Source of the DNA: JACCXG01 sp963785755
GTDB lineage: Bacteria; Acidobacteriota; Vicinamibacteria; Vicinamibacterales; 2-12-FULL-66-21
Length of the DNA stretch: 64,000 nucleotides
Assembly: GCA_963785755.1 (NCBI GenBank)
Contig: CAWAXG010000075.1
Coordinates: 310,001 to 374,000, forward strand
Direction: 5' to 3'
Part shown: piece by piece, positions 39,430-48,400 of the stretch
Numbering within the stretch: the first letter of the stretch is position 1
How the letters are laid out: each line of letters begins with the position of its first letter
Made by a program: the position numbers and the translations under genes
The notes under the pieces: generated by a model
What the model was told of the DNA's origin: nothing
Database searches by the model: none
The model's input: only the letters and a program-made list of their open reading frames with translations

Positions 39430-40443
39430 ATGCGACTAATCCGGAAGACAAGCCGCAAGGCGCGGTCCGTGCGGGAGTTTGCGCGTGGGCTCGCGCACAC
39501 GGACCATCCGCTGCTGGTTCACATCGTGCCCATCCGGCGTTGCAACATCGACTGCGGCTATTGCAACGAGTACGACAAGGTCTCCAAGCCGGTGCCGGCC
39601 GCCGAGATGCTCTCGCGCATCGACAAGCTGGCGGATCTCGGCAGCTCGGTCATCGCCTTCAGCGGCGGCGAGCCGATGCTGCACCCCGATCTCGACCACC
39701 TCATCGCACGGATCCGGCAGCGTGGCAAGATCGCCGGCCTGATCACCAACGGCTACCTGCTGTCACCCAAGCGCATCCAGGACCTGAATGCCGCGGGGCT
39801 CGATTACCTGCAGATCAGCATCGACAACGTCGAGCCGGATGAAGTCTCGAAGAAGAGCCTGCGCCTGCTCGACAAGAAGCTGCAGTGGCTGCGCGAGCAC
39901 GCCCACTTCGACATCAACATCAATTCCGTGGTCGGCGGCGGCATCAAGAATCCGGAAGACGCCCGCACGATCAACCGGCGTGCGCGGGAGCTGGGGTTCT
40001 CCACCTCGATCGGCATCATCCACGACGGCTCCGGACTGCTGAAGCCGCTCGGCTCGACCGAGCGCGCCGTGTTCGACGATGTGATGTCGCGGATCAACGG
40101 CGGCCGGCAGGTGCTGAAGAACCTGTACTCGGGCATCCGGAAGTTCCAGACCAACCTCGCCGATGGCCGGCCTAACGAGTGGCAGTGCCGGGCCGGCGCA
40201 CGCTACCTCTACATCTGTGAGAACGGCCTGGTGCACTGGTGTTCTCAGCAGCGCGGCTCTCCCGGCATCGCGCTCTCGGCGTACACGCTCGCCGACATCA
40301 AGCGGGAATTCCTCGAGCCCAAGTGGTGCGCGCCGATGTGTACGATCGGGTGCGTGCACCGCGTCTCCATGATGGATTCGTGGCGGAAGCCGCAGCGCCA
40401 GAATGGGGGCATGCCGCAGGGATCGGTCAGCGAGTTCTCGTGA
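39430..40443 (+). CDS. radical SAM protein
   Basis: 337 residues from ATG 39430. CNIDCGYCNEY (Cys38, 42, 45) and VIAFSGGEPMLHPDL define the radical SAM core. The C-terminal part has WQCRAGARYLYICENGLVHW and PKWCAPMCTIGCVHR, an incomplete SPASM-like cysteine set. It forms a pair with the preceding radical SAM gene and is followed by yajQ after three bases. Substrate unknown. Candidates are lipid, sugar or peptide modification. Confidence 0.88.
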   Translation: MRLIRKTSRKARSVREFARGLAHTDHPLLVHIVPIRRCNIDCGYCNEYDKVSKPVPAAEMLSRIDKLADLGSSVIAFSGGEPMLHPDLDHLIARIRQRGKIAGLITNGYLLSPKRIQDLNAAGLDYLQISIDNVEPDEVSKKSLRLLDKKLQWLREHAHFDININSVVGGGIKNPEDARTINRRARELGFSTSIGIIHDGSGLLKPLGSTERAVFDDVMSRINGGRQVLKNLYSGIRKFQTNLADGRPNEWQCRAGARYLYICENGLVHWCSQQRGSPGIALSAYTLADIKREFLEPKWCAPMCTIGCVHRVSMMDSWRKPQRQNGGMPQGSVSEFS

Positions 40444-40446
40444 TCT

Positions 40447-40950
40447 ATGGCAACCCAGGCGTCCTTCGACATAACATCCGGAGTAGATCTGCAGGAAGTC
40501 GACAACGCGGTCAACCAGGCCAAGAAAGAGGTGGCCCAGCGCTACGACTTCAAGGGGTCGCGCGCGGCAGTCGATCTGAATCGCGGCGAGAACACCATCA
40601 CGCTCGTCGCCGACGACGAGTTCAAGTTGAATGCGCTCTGGGAGATCCTCCAGGGCCGCATGGTCCGCCGCGGCGTCCCGGTCAAGAACCTGACGCTCGG
40701 AACCGTCGAGCGTGCCGCGAACGACACCGTCCGCCGCACGGTATCCTTGCAGCAGGGCATTCCGACCGAGGCCGCCAAGGCAATCGTCCAGTTTCTGAAA
40801 GATCGCAAGATGAAGAAGGTGCAGGCCGCGATCCAGGCAGATCAAGTCCGGATTTCGTCCGGGTCGAAAGACGATCTGCAGGAGGCCATTCGCGTCCTGC
40901 GCGAGCACGACTTCGGCATCGCCCTCCAGTTCGGGAACTACCGGGGCTGA
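40447..40950 (+). CDS. yajQ: YajQ-family nucleotide (c-di-GMP)-binding protein
   Basis: 167 residues, the usual YajQ length. Family blocks are complete: ASFDITSGVDLQEVDNAVNQ, EVAQRYDFKGSRAAVDLN, MVRRGVPVKNLTLG, IPTEAAKAIVQFLKDRKMKK and VRISSGSKDDLQEAIRVLRE. Some members bind cyclic di-GMP and act with transcription factors. A link to EPS control is tempting but not shown. Its ATG follows the radical SAM stop by three bases. Confidence 0.95.
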   Translation: MATQASFDITSGVDLQEVDNAVNQAKKEVAQRYDFKGSRAAVDLNRGENTITLVADDEFKLNALWEILQGRMVRRGVPVKNLTLGTVERAANDTVRRTVSLQQGIPTEAAKAIVQFLKDRKMKKVQAAIQADQVRISSGSKDDLQEAIRVLREHDFGIALQFGNYRG

Positions 40951-40952
40951 CC

Positions 40953-41589
40953 ATGGCCACGACATCGAAACTGGCGCGCTGGAATTGCCTCGCTGGCGCG
41001 ACGCTGATTGCCGCACTCTCGCTTGCGCCCACCGGCCTGCACGCCCAGACCAAGGTCGATCCCGCCCCGACCAAGGCCAAGCCTGCCCAGACCAAGGTCA
41101 ATCAGGACGCGCAGCTGATCGTGGAGTTCCAAAAACGCGTGGAGGCGTATCTCAGACGTTCACAAGAAAGCCGACACGAGCCTGAAGGAGGTCCCGAACA
41201 CCGCCCCGCGGGAGCAGGTGACCGCGCATCAGCGCGCGCTGCAGCGTTCGATTGCGAACGCCCGCGCCAACGCCGAACAGGGAGACATCTTCACGCAGCC
41301 GATTCGCGCCTACTTCCGCCGCCAGATCACGCGCGCACTCGCCGGGACTCGACGCCGCCGATCTCAGAGCCTCGATCATGGAAGAGAACCCTGGGCCGAT
41401 CCAGCTGCGGATCAACGGCGCGTTTCCGGAGCTCGGTGCCGATGACCACGATGCCGCCGCAGATTCTCGCCGCCATGCCGAAGCTCCCGAGCGGAGCTCG
41501 AGTTCCGCTTCATCGGGAATCGCCTGATCCTGCTCGACGCTCACGCCCAACTCGTCGTCGACTTCATGGACGACGCAATTCCCAACTGA
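40953..41589 (+). CDS. secreted protein of unknown function (several frameshifts)
   Basis: ATG 40953, two bases after yajQ. A signal peptide (LAGATLIAALSLAPTGLHAQ) and a short repeat (TKVDPAPTKAKPAQTKVN) are followed by QLIVEFQKRVEAYL. The reading then changes frame several times: HKKADTSLKEVPNTAPREQV and RAYFRRQITRALAG; then LDAADLRASIMEENPGPIQL; MTTMPPQILAAMPKLP; and finally ELEFRFIGNRLILLDAHAQL with VVDFMDDAIPN and stop at 41589. The pieces read as one protein of about 205 residues. Four single-base changes between 41150 and 41490 separate them, most explained by one extra base each. The family is not recognised. Lying after yajQ and before the metallophosphoesterase, it is probably co-transcribed with them. 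Confidence 0.6.
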
Positions 41590-41603
41590 TCGGCCTCAGT
41601 CCG

Positions 41604-42552
41604 GTGTTCCACCCGAACCTCGACCGCCATCGTCCTGCGATTTGCCTCATCACACTGGCCATCGCCGTGGGCTGCCTGGCGACCGCGACCAGCGGCCCGA
41701 CGGCTCCGGTCGCGGTCATCCCGCTGCAGGCTCAGGCAGCGGCAGCCGGCGGCCGCGCCAACACCCCTGCCGAACAAGGAAGGATCGCTGAAATTCGCGG
41801 TGCTGGGAGATTTCGGCACCGGCGACAAGGAGCAATACCTGCTCGGCGAGCAGATGGCGAAGGTGCGCGAGCAGTTTCCATTCGAGTTCGTGGTCACGGT
41901 CGGCGACAACATCTACGGCGGCGAGAGTGCGCGCGATTTTCAGAGGAAGTTTGAGATCCCGTACAAACTGCTGCTCGATGCCAAGGTGAAGTTCTACGCG
42001 TCGCTCGGCAACCACGACTCGCGCCAGCAGACGCGCTACGCGCCATTCAACATGGACGGTCAGACCTACTACACCTTCAAGGCGCCGCACGAAGACGTCC
42101 GCTTCTTCGCGCTCGAATCGGACTATCTGAACCCGACACAGCTGGCGTGGCTCGAAAAAGAGCTCGAGGACTCGAACGAGGACTGGAAGATTCCGTACTT
42201 CCACCATCCTCTGTACTCCTCGGGCGACCGTCATGGTTCGGATACCTCGAGACGGCGGGTGCTCGAGCCGCTGTTCATCAAATACGGCGTGTCGGTCGTG
42301 CTGACCGGACACGATCACGTCTACGAGCGCACCAAACCCCAGAACGGGATCGTGTACTTCGTCGTCGGATCCGGCGGACAGCTCCGGCGCGGCAATCTGG
42401 AGGACCGCTCCCCCATCATGGCGGCCGGGAACGACACGATCCACGTGTTCATGGCGGCCGAGATCTCCGGCGACGAGATGACGTTCAACGCGATCTCGCG
42501 CACCGGCGAGGTCGTCGACTCCGGCGTCATCGTCAGGCGCAAGCAGGATTAG
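41604..42552 (+). CDS. secreted metallophosphoesterase (frameshifted N-terminus)
   Basis: The catalytic part has all calcineurin-type motifs: FAVLGDFGTGD, VTVGDNIYGGE, ASLGNHDSR, YFHHPLYSSG and VVLTGHDHVYER, resembling purple acid phosphatase-like enzymes. The frame is open from about 41764. Upstream, in another frame, a signal-like stretch from GTG 41604 (AICLITLAIAVGCLATATSG) precedes it, and a one-base shift near 41770 joins them (TPLPNKEGSLKFAVLGDFGT). It is a predicted periplasmic or secreted phosphatase of about 315 residues. Confidence 0.82.
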
Positions 42553-42610
42553 CGCGCGGTTGGCTCACCGGCGATGAAGTGTCGGGAGGAACGCTGACCG
42601 GAAACTGAAA

Positions 42611-43534
42611 TCAGGCCTTCGTCGCGGCACTGGCGGCAGCCGCGTCGGCGGACTTGGCTGAGGCCGCGCTCTCTCGCAGCTCCGCGACTTCCGCCTTCGG
42701 CATCGTCTTCAGCCAGTCGCCTTCGAAGATCTCGACCATCCGCCTGGCCACGGCGCTGTCACTGACAATCACCCCGACTTCGCGGCGGCCGTCGAGCTCG
42801 AGCTTGCGCAGGCTCTGGCTGCCGACGAACGCCGACGAGCCGTCGCGGATCATCGCGCGAACGTGCAGGCGAAGCCCCGGCATCTTCCGCGCCTCGATCC
42901 CGGTCACCCCCTTGCCGGTCTTCCCCAGCACGCGGATGTCGACGCCGTCCTTGAGCCGCGCCATCAGCAGCTTCACCATCTTCGGATCGCTGATTTTCGC
43001 GTCGTAGATGAGCAGCTGCTTCTTCGCGCCCTCGATGAACTCCGCGAGGATCTTCCGCGACGATTCCGGGCTGACCACGAGACGGTCGTGATTCGGGGTG
43101 TAGGGCTGGCGTGTGCTGTCCGCCTCGAACAGCGCGGACGCCTCCTTGACCAGCCGCGGGTCCTTGGTGACGATGCCGAAGCTCCGGCTCTTCTCGATGT
43201 CCAGCTTCGTGTAATTGAAGCCGACCACGTACAGCTCGTCGTCCACGATCATCAGCTTGCCGTGATAGCGCAGGAGATCGTCGGCGGTGCGGGCGACGAT
43301 GACGCCGGCAGCGAGCATCTTCGCCTCGAGCTTGCGCAGCCCCTTCTCACCGCCGCGGTTGGTGTGGGCGATGAGCGCGCGCACCACGACGCCGCGCGCG
43401 ACTGCCGCTTCGAGCGCCTTCTCCAGCTCGGGGCGATCGAACCGGAAGATCAGGATGTCGATGTTCTGTTTGGCGTGACGGACGGCCTGCAGCAGCGGCG
43501 CCAGGCCGTCGTCCGGCTGGATGATCAGATTCAC
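42611..43534 (-). CDS. phospholipase D-like domain protein
   Basis: 307 residues. The first half has the HKD motif YHGKLMIVDD, preceded by IDILIFRFDRPELEKALEAA. The second half repeats the fold (LIYDAKISDPKMVKLLMARL), but its active-site motif is degenerate: LHVRAMIRDG replaces HxK with HxR. GSQSLRKLEL follows as expected. There is no signal peptide or membrane anchor. The C-terminus is an Ala/Ser-rich tail. PLD enzymes need both motifs, so activity may be altered. Candidates are a cardiolipin-synthase-like or nuclease-like function. Confidence 0.8.
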   Translation of the reverse strand: MNLIIQPDDGLAPLLQAVRHAKQNIDILIFRFDRPELEKALEAAVARGVVVRALIAHTNRGGEKGLRKLEAKMLAAGVIVARTADDLLRYHGKLMIVDDELYVVGFNYTKLDIEKSRSFGIVTKDPRLVKEASALFEADSTRQPYTPNHDRLVVSPESSRKILAEFIEGAKKQLLIYDAKISDPKMVKLLMARLKDGVDIRVLGKTGKGVTGIEARKMPGLRLHVRAMIRDGSSAFVGSQSLRKLELDGRREVGVIVSDSAVARRMVEIFEGDWLKTMPKAEVAELRESAASAKSADAAAASAATKA

Positions 43535-43552
43535 GGGCGTGGCAGCATCCGG

Positions 43553-44353
43553 TTAGGTCTTCTTCGCTTTCTTGTCGGTCCACTCGACGGAAGCATGGCC
43601 TTCTGGATCGAGCTTCAGCAGGGCGTTCGACACTTTGTCGGTCCGCAGCTCGAGCGGTACCTGGACATCGTAGCAGACCTCCTCATCCGAGGACGTGCGC
43701 AGCTCGAACTTCAGCTTGTAGCGGCGCAGGATCTCCTCGAACTGCGGCCGCATCGAGTCGGTATCCTTGCCGGCTTTGATCTTCAACTCGAACCGCTTCA
43801 TGCCCTCGTCGAACGACTCGATCACCCACAGCGCGGCAACCAGGAACGCGGTCGAGAACACCGCCAGCGCGTAGACTCCGACGCCCGAAGCGAGGCCGAC
43901 GGCGAGTGCCGAGAGCATGACGACCGCGTCCTTCGGATCGTCGATTTTCGAGCGATAGCGGATCAGGCTGGCCACACCGACAATGCCGAAGGCGCGCGCC
44001 AGGCTGGCGCCGACGACGAGCATGATGATGGCGCCGACGACCGCCAGCACGATCTGCGTCTGGATGACGGCTGGGTCGCGCCGCGGCGTGCCGCGCCGGC
44101 GCGGGCGGAACGCGAGCGCCGCGCCGAGCGCCGACGCGAGCGGCAGCCGGACCATCGCATCGTCGATCTCGTGCAAGGGATGCGTCGGGTGATTGTCGGT
44201 GTCCTGCCTCTGCGCCGGTTGCGGCTCTTGCGGCAACGCCGCCGCAGGCTCCTGCGGCTGCGCCAGCACATGAACCGGGCACGCGAGGAGCAGCAGCACG
44301 AGCGCGGCAGGAACCGCAGCGGCCCGCAGCGTGCCGGAAAATGTACGCATCAT
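43553..44353 (-). CDS. DUF4956/MgtC-like membrane protein
   Basis: From ATG 44353, about 266 residues. A signal-like segment (AAAVPAALVLLLLACPVHVL) and a Pro/Gln-rich stretch precede three helices: IVLAVVGAIIMLVVGASLA, VVMLSALAVGLASGVGVYAL and FSTAFLVAALWVIES. Between them is the family hallmark ARAFGIVGVASLIRYRSKID. The C-terminus is a soluble alpha/beta domain (FELKIKAGKDTDSMRPQFEE). DUF4956 proteins are often neighbours of CotH-type kinases and polyphosphate-polymerase (VTC) domains. Here the upstream neighbour is a kinase-like protein, with which the start and stop overlap (ATGATG). Confidence 0.75.
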   Translation of the reverse strand: MMRTFSGTLRAAAVPAALVLLLLACPVHVLAQPQEPAAALPQEPQPAQRQDTDNHPTHPLHEIDDAMVRLPLASALGAALAFRPRRRGTPRRDPAVIQTQIVLAVVGAIIMLVVGASLARAFGIVGVASLIRYRSKIDDPKDAVVMLSALAVGLASGVGVYALAVFSTAFLVAALWVIESFDEGMKRFELKIKAGKDTDSMRPQFEEILRRYKLKFELRTSSDEEVCYDVQVPLELRTDKVSNALLKLDPEGHASVEWTDKKAKKT

Positions 44354-45369
44354 TCCTTCAGCTGAAGGCCTTCGGCGATCTTCTGCTCGAGACGGCGGAT
44401 GAAGCGGTCGGCGATCGGCTTGGGGTAGCCCCCGGCACGAAACGCGTCCTGCAACTGGGTGTCGGTCAGCGCCGACAGGCGCTCGCAGATCCATCGCACG
44501 TCGGCCGGGCGGATGCGCGCGACGAGCGCCTTGTGCCGGCCGTGGTACTCGAAGCGGACGAAGCCGTCCTCGATCCCCTTGATGAACGGCGTCTGTTCGA
44601 AGACTTCGATGTCACCCCGCGGCGGATCGATCATGCCGGTGCGCCCGAACGTCTGGCCGAGATCGCGCGCCACGTACCAGCGGCGCGTGCCTTCGACCGG
44701 CTCCTTGAGCGTGTAGATGACGTTCTGCTGCTCCTTGAGATCGGAGTTGCCGAGCATCACCTGGAGAACGAGCAATCCGTTCAGCGGCCTGGTGCCGACA
44801 AACGGGTTCTCCTCGTACGACCAGGGTTCGCCGCTCTCGAGGCCGTGAAAGTCCGGCGCCCGTTCACGGAAACGCCCGGGCAGCTGCGGATCCGGTGACG
44901 GGGCTTTCTTCGCGTGCCACTCGGCCAGGTAGTACACGGGAGGCTGGTGATAGCCGACGCCCCACAGCAGCCGCGAGGCCACGACTTCGGTCGGCGCTTC
45001 GGGCGGAAGCTTCACGCTCCATTCGCGCTCCTTCGGATCGACAACCGTGTAGCCGCGGCTGAAGCCGCCGCGTTTGACCTCGATCACCGTGTACGGAACT
45101 GCCGGATCCGGGGCGAGCCGCTTGCCGCCGACGCCCCAGAACAGGTCGCGCGCGGCCCTGGGTTGAAGCCACAACTCAGCCAGATCCGCGTCCGCTGTCG
45201 ATGTGTCGCGCGCGGATGACAGGGCAGCGGGCGAAACAGCAAGAAGCCCGGCCGTCAGGACGGACAGCCAGATGAGCAGGCTGCGGCGATCGGTACTCCG
45301 CGACGTCAGTACAGACAATTTCTTCCACCATCCGCCCCGAATTGGGCGGTCCTGCTGAGATGTTTGCAA
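44350..45369 (-). CDS. exported protein with atypical kinase-like motifs
   Basis: 339 residues, unknown family. One N-terminal hydrophobic segment (LLIWLSVLTAGLLAVSPAAL) marks it as exported or membrane-anchored. The body shows a spaced pattern reminiscent of HipA, PI3K-like or CotH atypical kinases: Lys120 in EWSVKLPPEA, then GNSDLKEQQNVIY (Asn208, Asp210, Asn216) and a DFG-like YVARDLGQTFG (Asp236). No canonical glycine-rich loop is seen, though GGFSRGY (about 101-107) could serve. The overlap with the DUF4956 gene fits the known CotH-DUF4956 neighbourhood. The kinase assignment is an inference from motifs only. Confidence 0.5.
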   Translation of the reverse strand: MQTSQQDRPIRGGWWKKLSVLTSRSTDRRSLLIWLSVLTAGLLAVSPAALSSARDTSTADADLAELWLQPRAARDLFWGVGGKRLAPDPAVPYTVIEVKRGGFSRGYTVVDPKEREWSVKLPPEAPTEVVASRLLWGVGYHQPPVYYLAEWHAKKAPSPDPQLPGRFRERAPDFHGLESGEPWSYEENPFVGTRPLNGLLVLQVMLGNSDLKEQQNVIYTLKEPVEGTRRWYVARDLGQTFGRTGMIDPPRGDIEVFEQTPFIKGIEDGFVRFEYHGRHKALVARIRPADVRWICERLSALTDTQLQDAFRAGGYPKPIADRFIRRLEQKIAEGLQLKE

Positions 45370-45406
45370 TCGGCCTGCCCGATCGCCGAGGCCAGCTCAT
45401 GCAGAG

Positions 45407-48400
45407 TCACCTGAAATCGTGGGATTGTGGTTCCGGGCCGTCACCGGTCAGCGCGAGGACACGCTCCGCCTTCACCGATGTCACGCCCTCCTGCAACTGC
45501 AGCGTCCCCTCAACGAGCAGATAGGGAGCGCCGACGATCGTCGTGCGCAGCGCGGTGAACAGATCGGGACGGACGATGATGTTGGCAATGCCCGTTTCAT
45601 CCTCGAGCGTGAGGAACACGAATCCCTTCGCCGTGCCCGGACGTTGCCGCGTAATCACGGCGCCGGCCACGCGCACGCGCCGCCCGTTCTTGCCGTGCGG
45701 CAGGTCGACGGCCCGCAGCACGCCGCGCATCGCCAGCTCCATCCGGCGGAGCGCGAGCGGATGCGGTCCGATCGTCAGGCTCGAACCGGAGTAATCGGCC
45801 AACAGCCGTTCGCTCGGCGTCATCGGGCGGAGAGGGCTTTGCGACTTCGACGTCGGGACTGGGGACTCGGGGCTCGGGACTGGGGCGTCTCTCGGAACTG
45901 GGGACTCGGGACTCGGGATTCGGGCGTATCTCGGGGCTCGGGGCTCGGGACGCGGGACTGTGTCCTCTTGATCCGTGTCGCGGAACAATTCTCCCGCGGG
46001 GCGGATCGCGCGCTCGATCTGCCACAACGCGCTTCGCCGATCGTGACCGAATGCGTTCAACGCGCCGATCTCCGCGAGCGTGGCCAGTTCGTCACGGCGA
46101 AGGCCGGTGCGCGCGATTAGATCTTCGATCGTGGCGAATCTCGCACTGCGGCGGGACTCGGGACTCTCGACTGGGGACTTGGGACTAGGGACTGGGGACT
46201 GGGCTCTCGGGCATGTCTCGGGAGGCTCGGGCGCTAGAGCTGGGACTCGGGACTTGGGGGTTGCGCTCCATTCATTCGCGCAGATGTTGCAGAACCAGCC
46301 GCCGTCCTGCGTCTCCTCGATCATCGACGCATCATCACACCCGCACTTCGGGCAACGCGCCCAGCCCGAGTCCCGAGCCCCGAGCCCCGAGTCCCGAGAT
46401 GACCCGCCCGAGTCCCCAGTCCCGAGTCCCGAGTCCCGAGATGACCCGCCCAAGCCCCGAGTCCCGAGCCCCGAGTCCCGTTGCAATGCGATCCGCCGCC
46501 CAATCTCCTGCCTCAGCCCATTGACGTACATCAGGCCGAGACGAACGCGGCCATCCGGCATGACGCGGCATTCCCAATCCGATACCTGGACGTCGATCGG
46601 CGCAAACCGGACGCCGCGGCGCTGCGCATCCTTCACCAGCGTGGCAGGATGATAAAACCCCATCGGCTGGTTGTTCAGCATCGCCGTGTAGAACGCCGCC
46701 GGGTAGTGCGCCTTCAGGAAGGCGCTCGCGTACACGAGCAAGGCAAAGCTGGCCGCGTGCGACTCAGGGAACCCGTACAGCGCAAATGACGTGATCGATC
46801 GGAGGATCTCTTCGGCCGCCGCGCCGGTGATCCCCTGCCGCTCCATTCCCACGCGCAGCTTGCCTTCCACCTGCTTCATCCGCTTCTCGGATCGCTTGAA
46901 TCCGAACGCGCGGCGGAGCTCCTCGGCTTCACCGCCCGAGAAGCCGGCCGCCACCATCGCCATGCGCAGCAGCTGCTCCTGGAACAGCGGCACGCCGAGC
47001 GTCCGGCGCAGGATCGGCTGCAGCGACGGATGCGGATACGCCACCGGCTCGACCCCCTGCCGCCGCTTCAAATAGGGATGCACCATCTGCCCGACGATCG
47101 GCCCGGGCCTGATGATCGCGACCTCGACGACGATGTCATAGAAACAGGTGGGGCGGAGCCGCGGCAGCGTCGCCATCTGCGCGCGCGATTCGACCTGGAA
47201 GATGCCGACCGTATCCGCTTCCTGCAACATTTTGTAGATCGCCGGATCGTTCGGTGGCAGATGCGCCAGATCTACTCGCGTCGGGACTGGGGACTCGGGA
47301 CTGGGGACTCGGGCGTGTTCCGGGACTCGGGAGGCATCTTCGTCTCCAGTCCCTGATTCATTCACCAGATGCAGCGCATCCTGAATGACCGCCATCATTT
47401 TTCCCGGTCGCGGGGCCCCACCCCCGCTCCCTGCCGCCTCGGGGCTCGCAGACTCGCCCTCGGCGGCGGCCGCAGGCGCTCCCAGGTGACTGGTATTCAC
47501 CAGATGCAGCGCATCCTGAATTACCGCCATCATTCCCAGTCCTAGCAGATCGACCTTGATCAATCCCATGTCGGCGCAATCGTCCTTGTCCCATTGCACG
47601 ACGACGCGGTCCGGCATGGTGGCGTTCTCGAGCGGCACGATCTCATCCAGCCGGCCCTGGCACATCACCATGCCGCCGGAATGCTGCCCGAGATGCCGCG
47701 GCAGATCCTGAATGCGCTGCCAGAGCTGGGCGAAGATCTGCACCGTCTGATGGTGGGCGTCGATGCCGACCTCGCGCAGATGCCGCTCGAGCGTGTCCTG
47801 GGGGTCGACCCATTCGAAGTGGTTGAGCACCTTGGCGAGCCGATCGATCTGATCCGGCTCGATCGACAGGACCTTCCCCACTTCCCGCGCGGCGCTGCGC
47901 CCGCGATACGTAATCACGTTGGCCGTCATCGCCGCGCCGAGCTTGCCGTACTTCTCGTACATCCGCTGAATCACCTGCTCGCGGCGATCGCCGCTCGGCA
48001 GATCGAGATCGATGTCCGGCCACTCGCCCCGCTCCTCCGAGAGAAAGCGCTCGAACAGCAGTTCCATCCCGATCGGATCGACCGCGGTGATGCCGAGGCT
48101 GTAGCAGACGGCGCTGTTGGCCGCCGACCCGCGTCCCTGCACCAGGATGTCGTGCTGGCGGCAGTAATTCACGATGTCCCAGACGATGAGGAAATAGCCG
48201 GCGAGATCCAGCTTCTCGATCAGATCGAGCTCGCGCTCGATCTGCCGCCGGGCGCGATCGTCGTAGGGCCGGTACCGCTCCCGCGCCCCCACCTGCGCGA
48301 TCTTGCGCAGGAACGACATCATCGTCTCGCCTCGCGGAACCGGGTATCGGGGAAGCGATAGCCGAGATCGGCCATCGTGTAGGCGATGCGATCCGCCAGC

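Noticed and set aside
42863..44365. 500-residue plus-strand ORF spanning two minus-strand genes
   Set aside because: Its His/Arg/Glu-rich sequence is typical of antisense frames in high-GC DNA. PLD-like and DUF4956 genes lie on the other strand.
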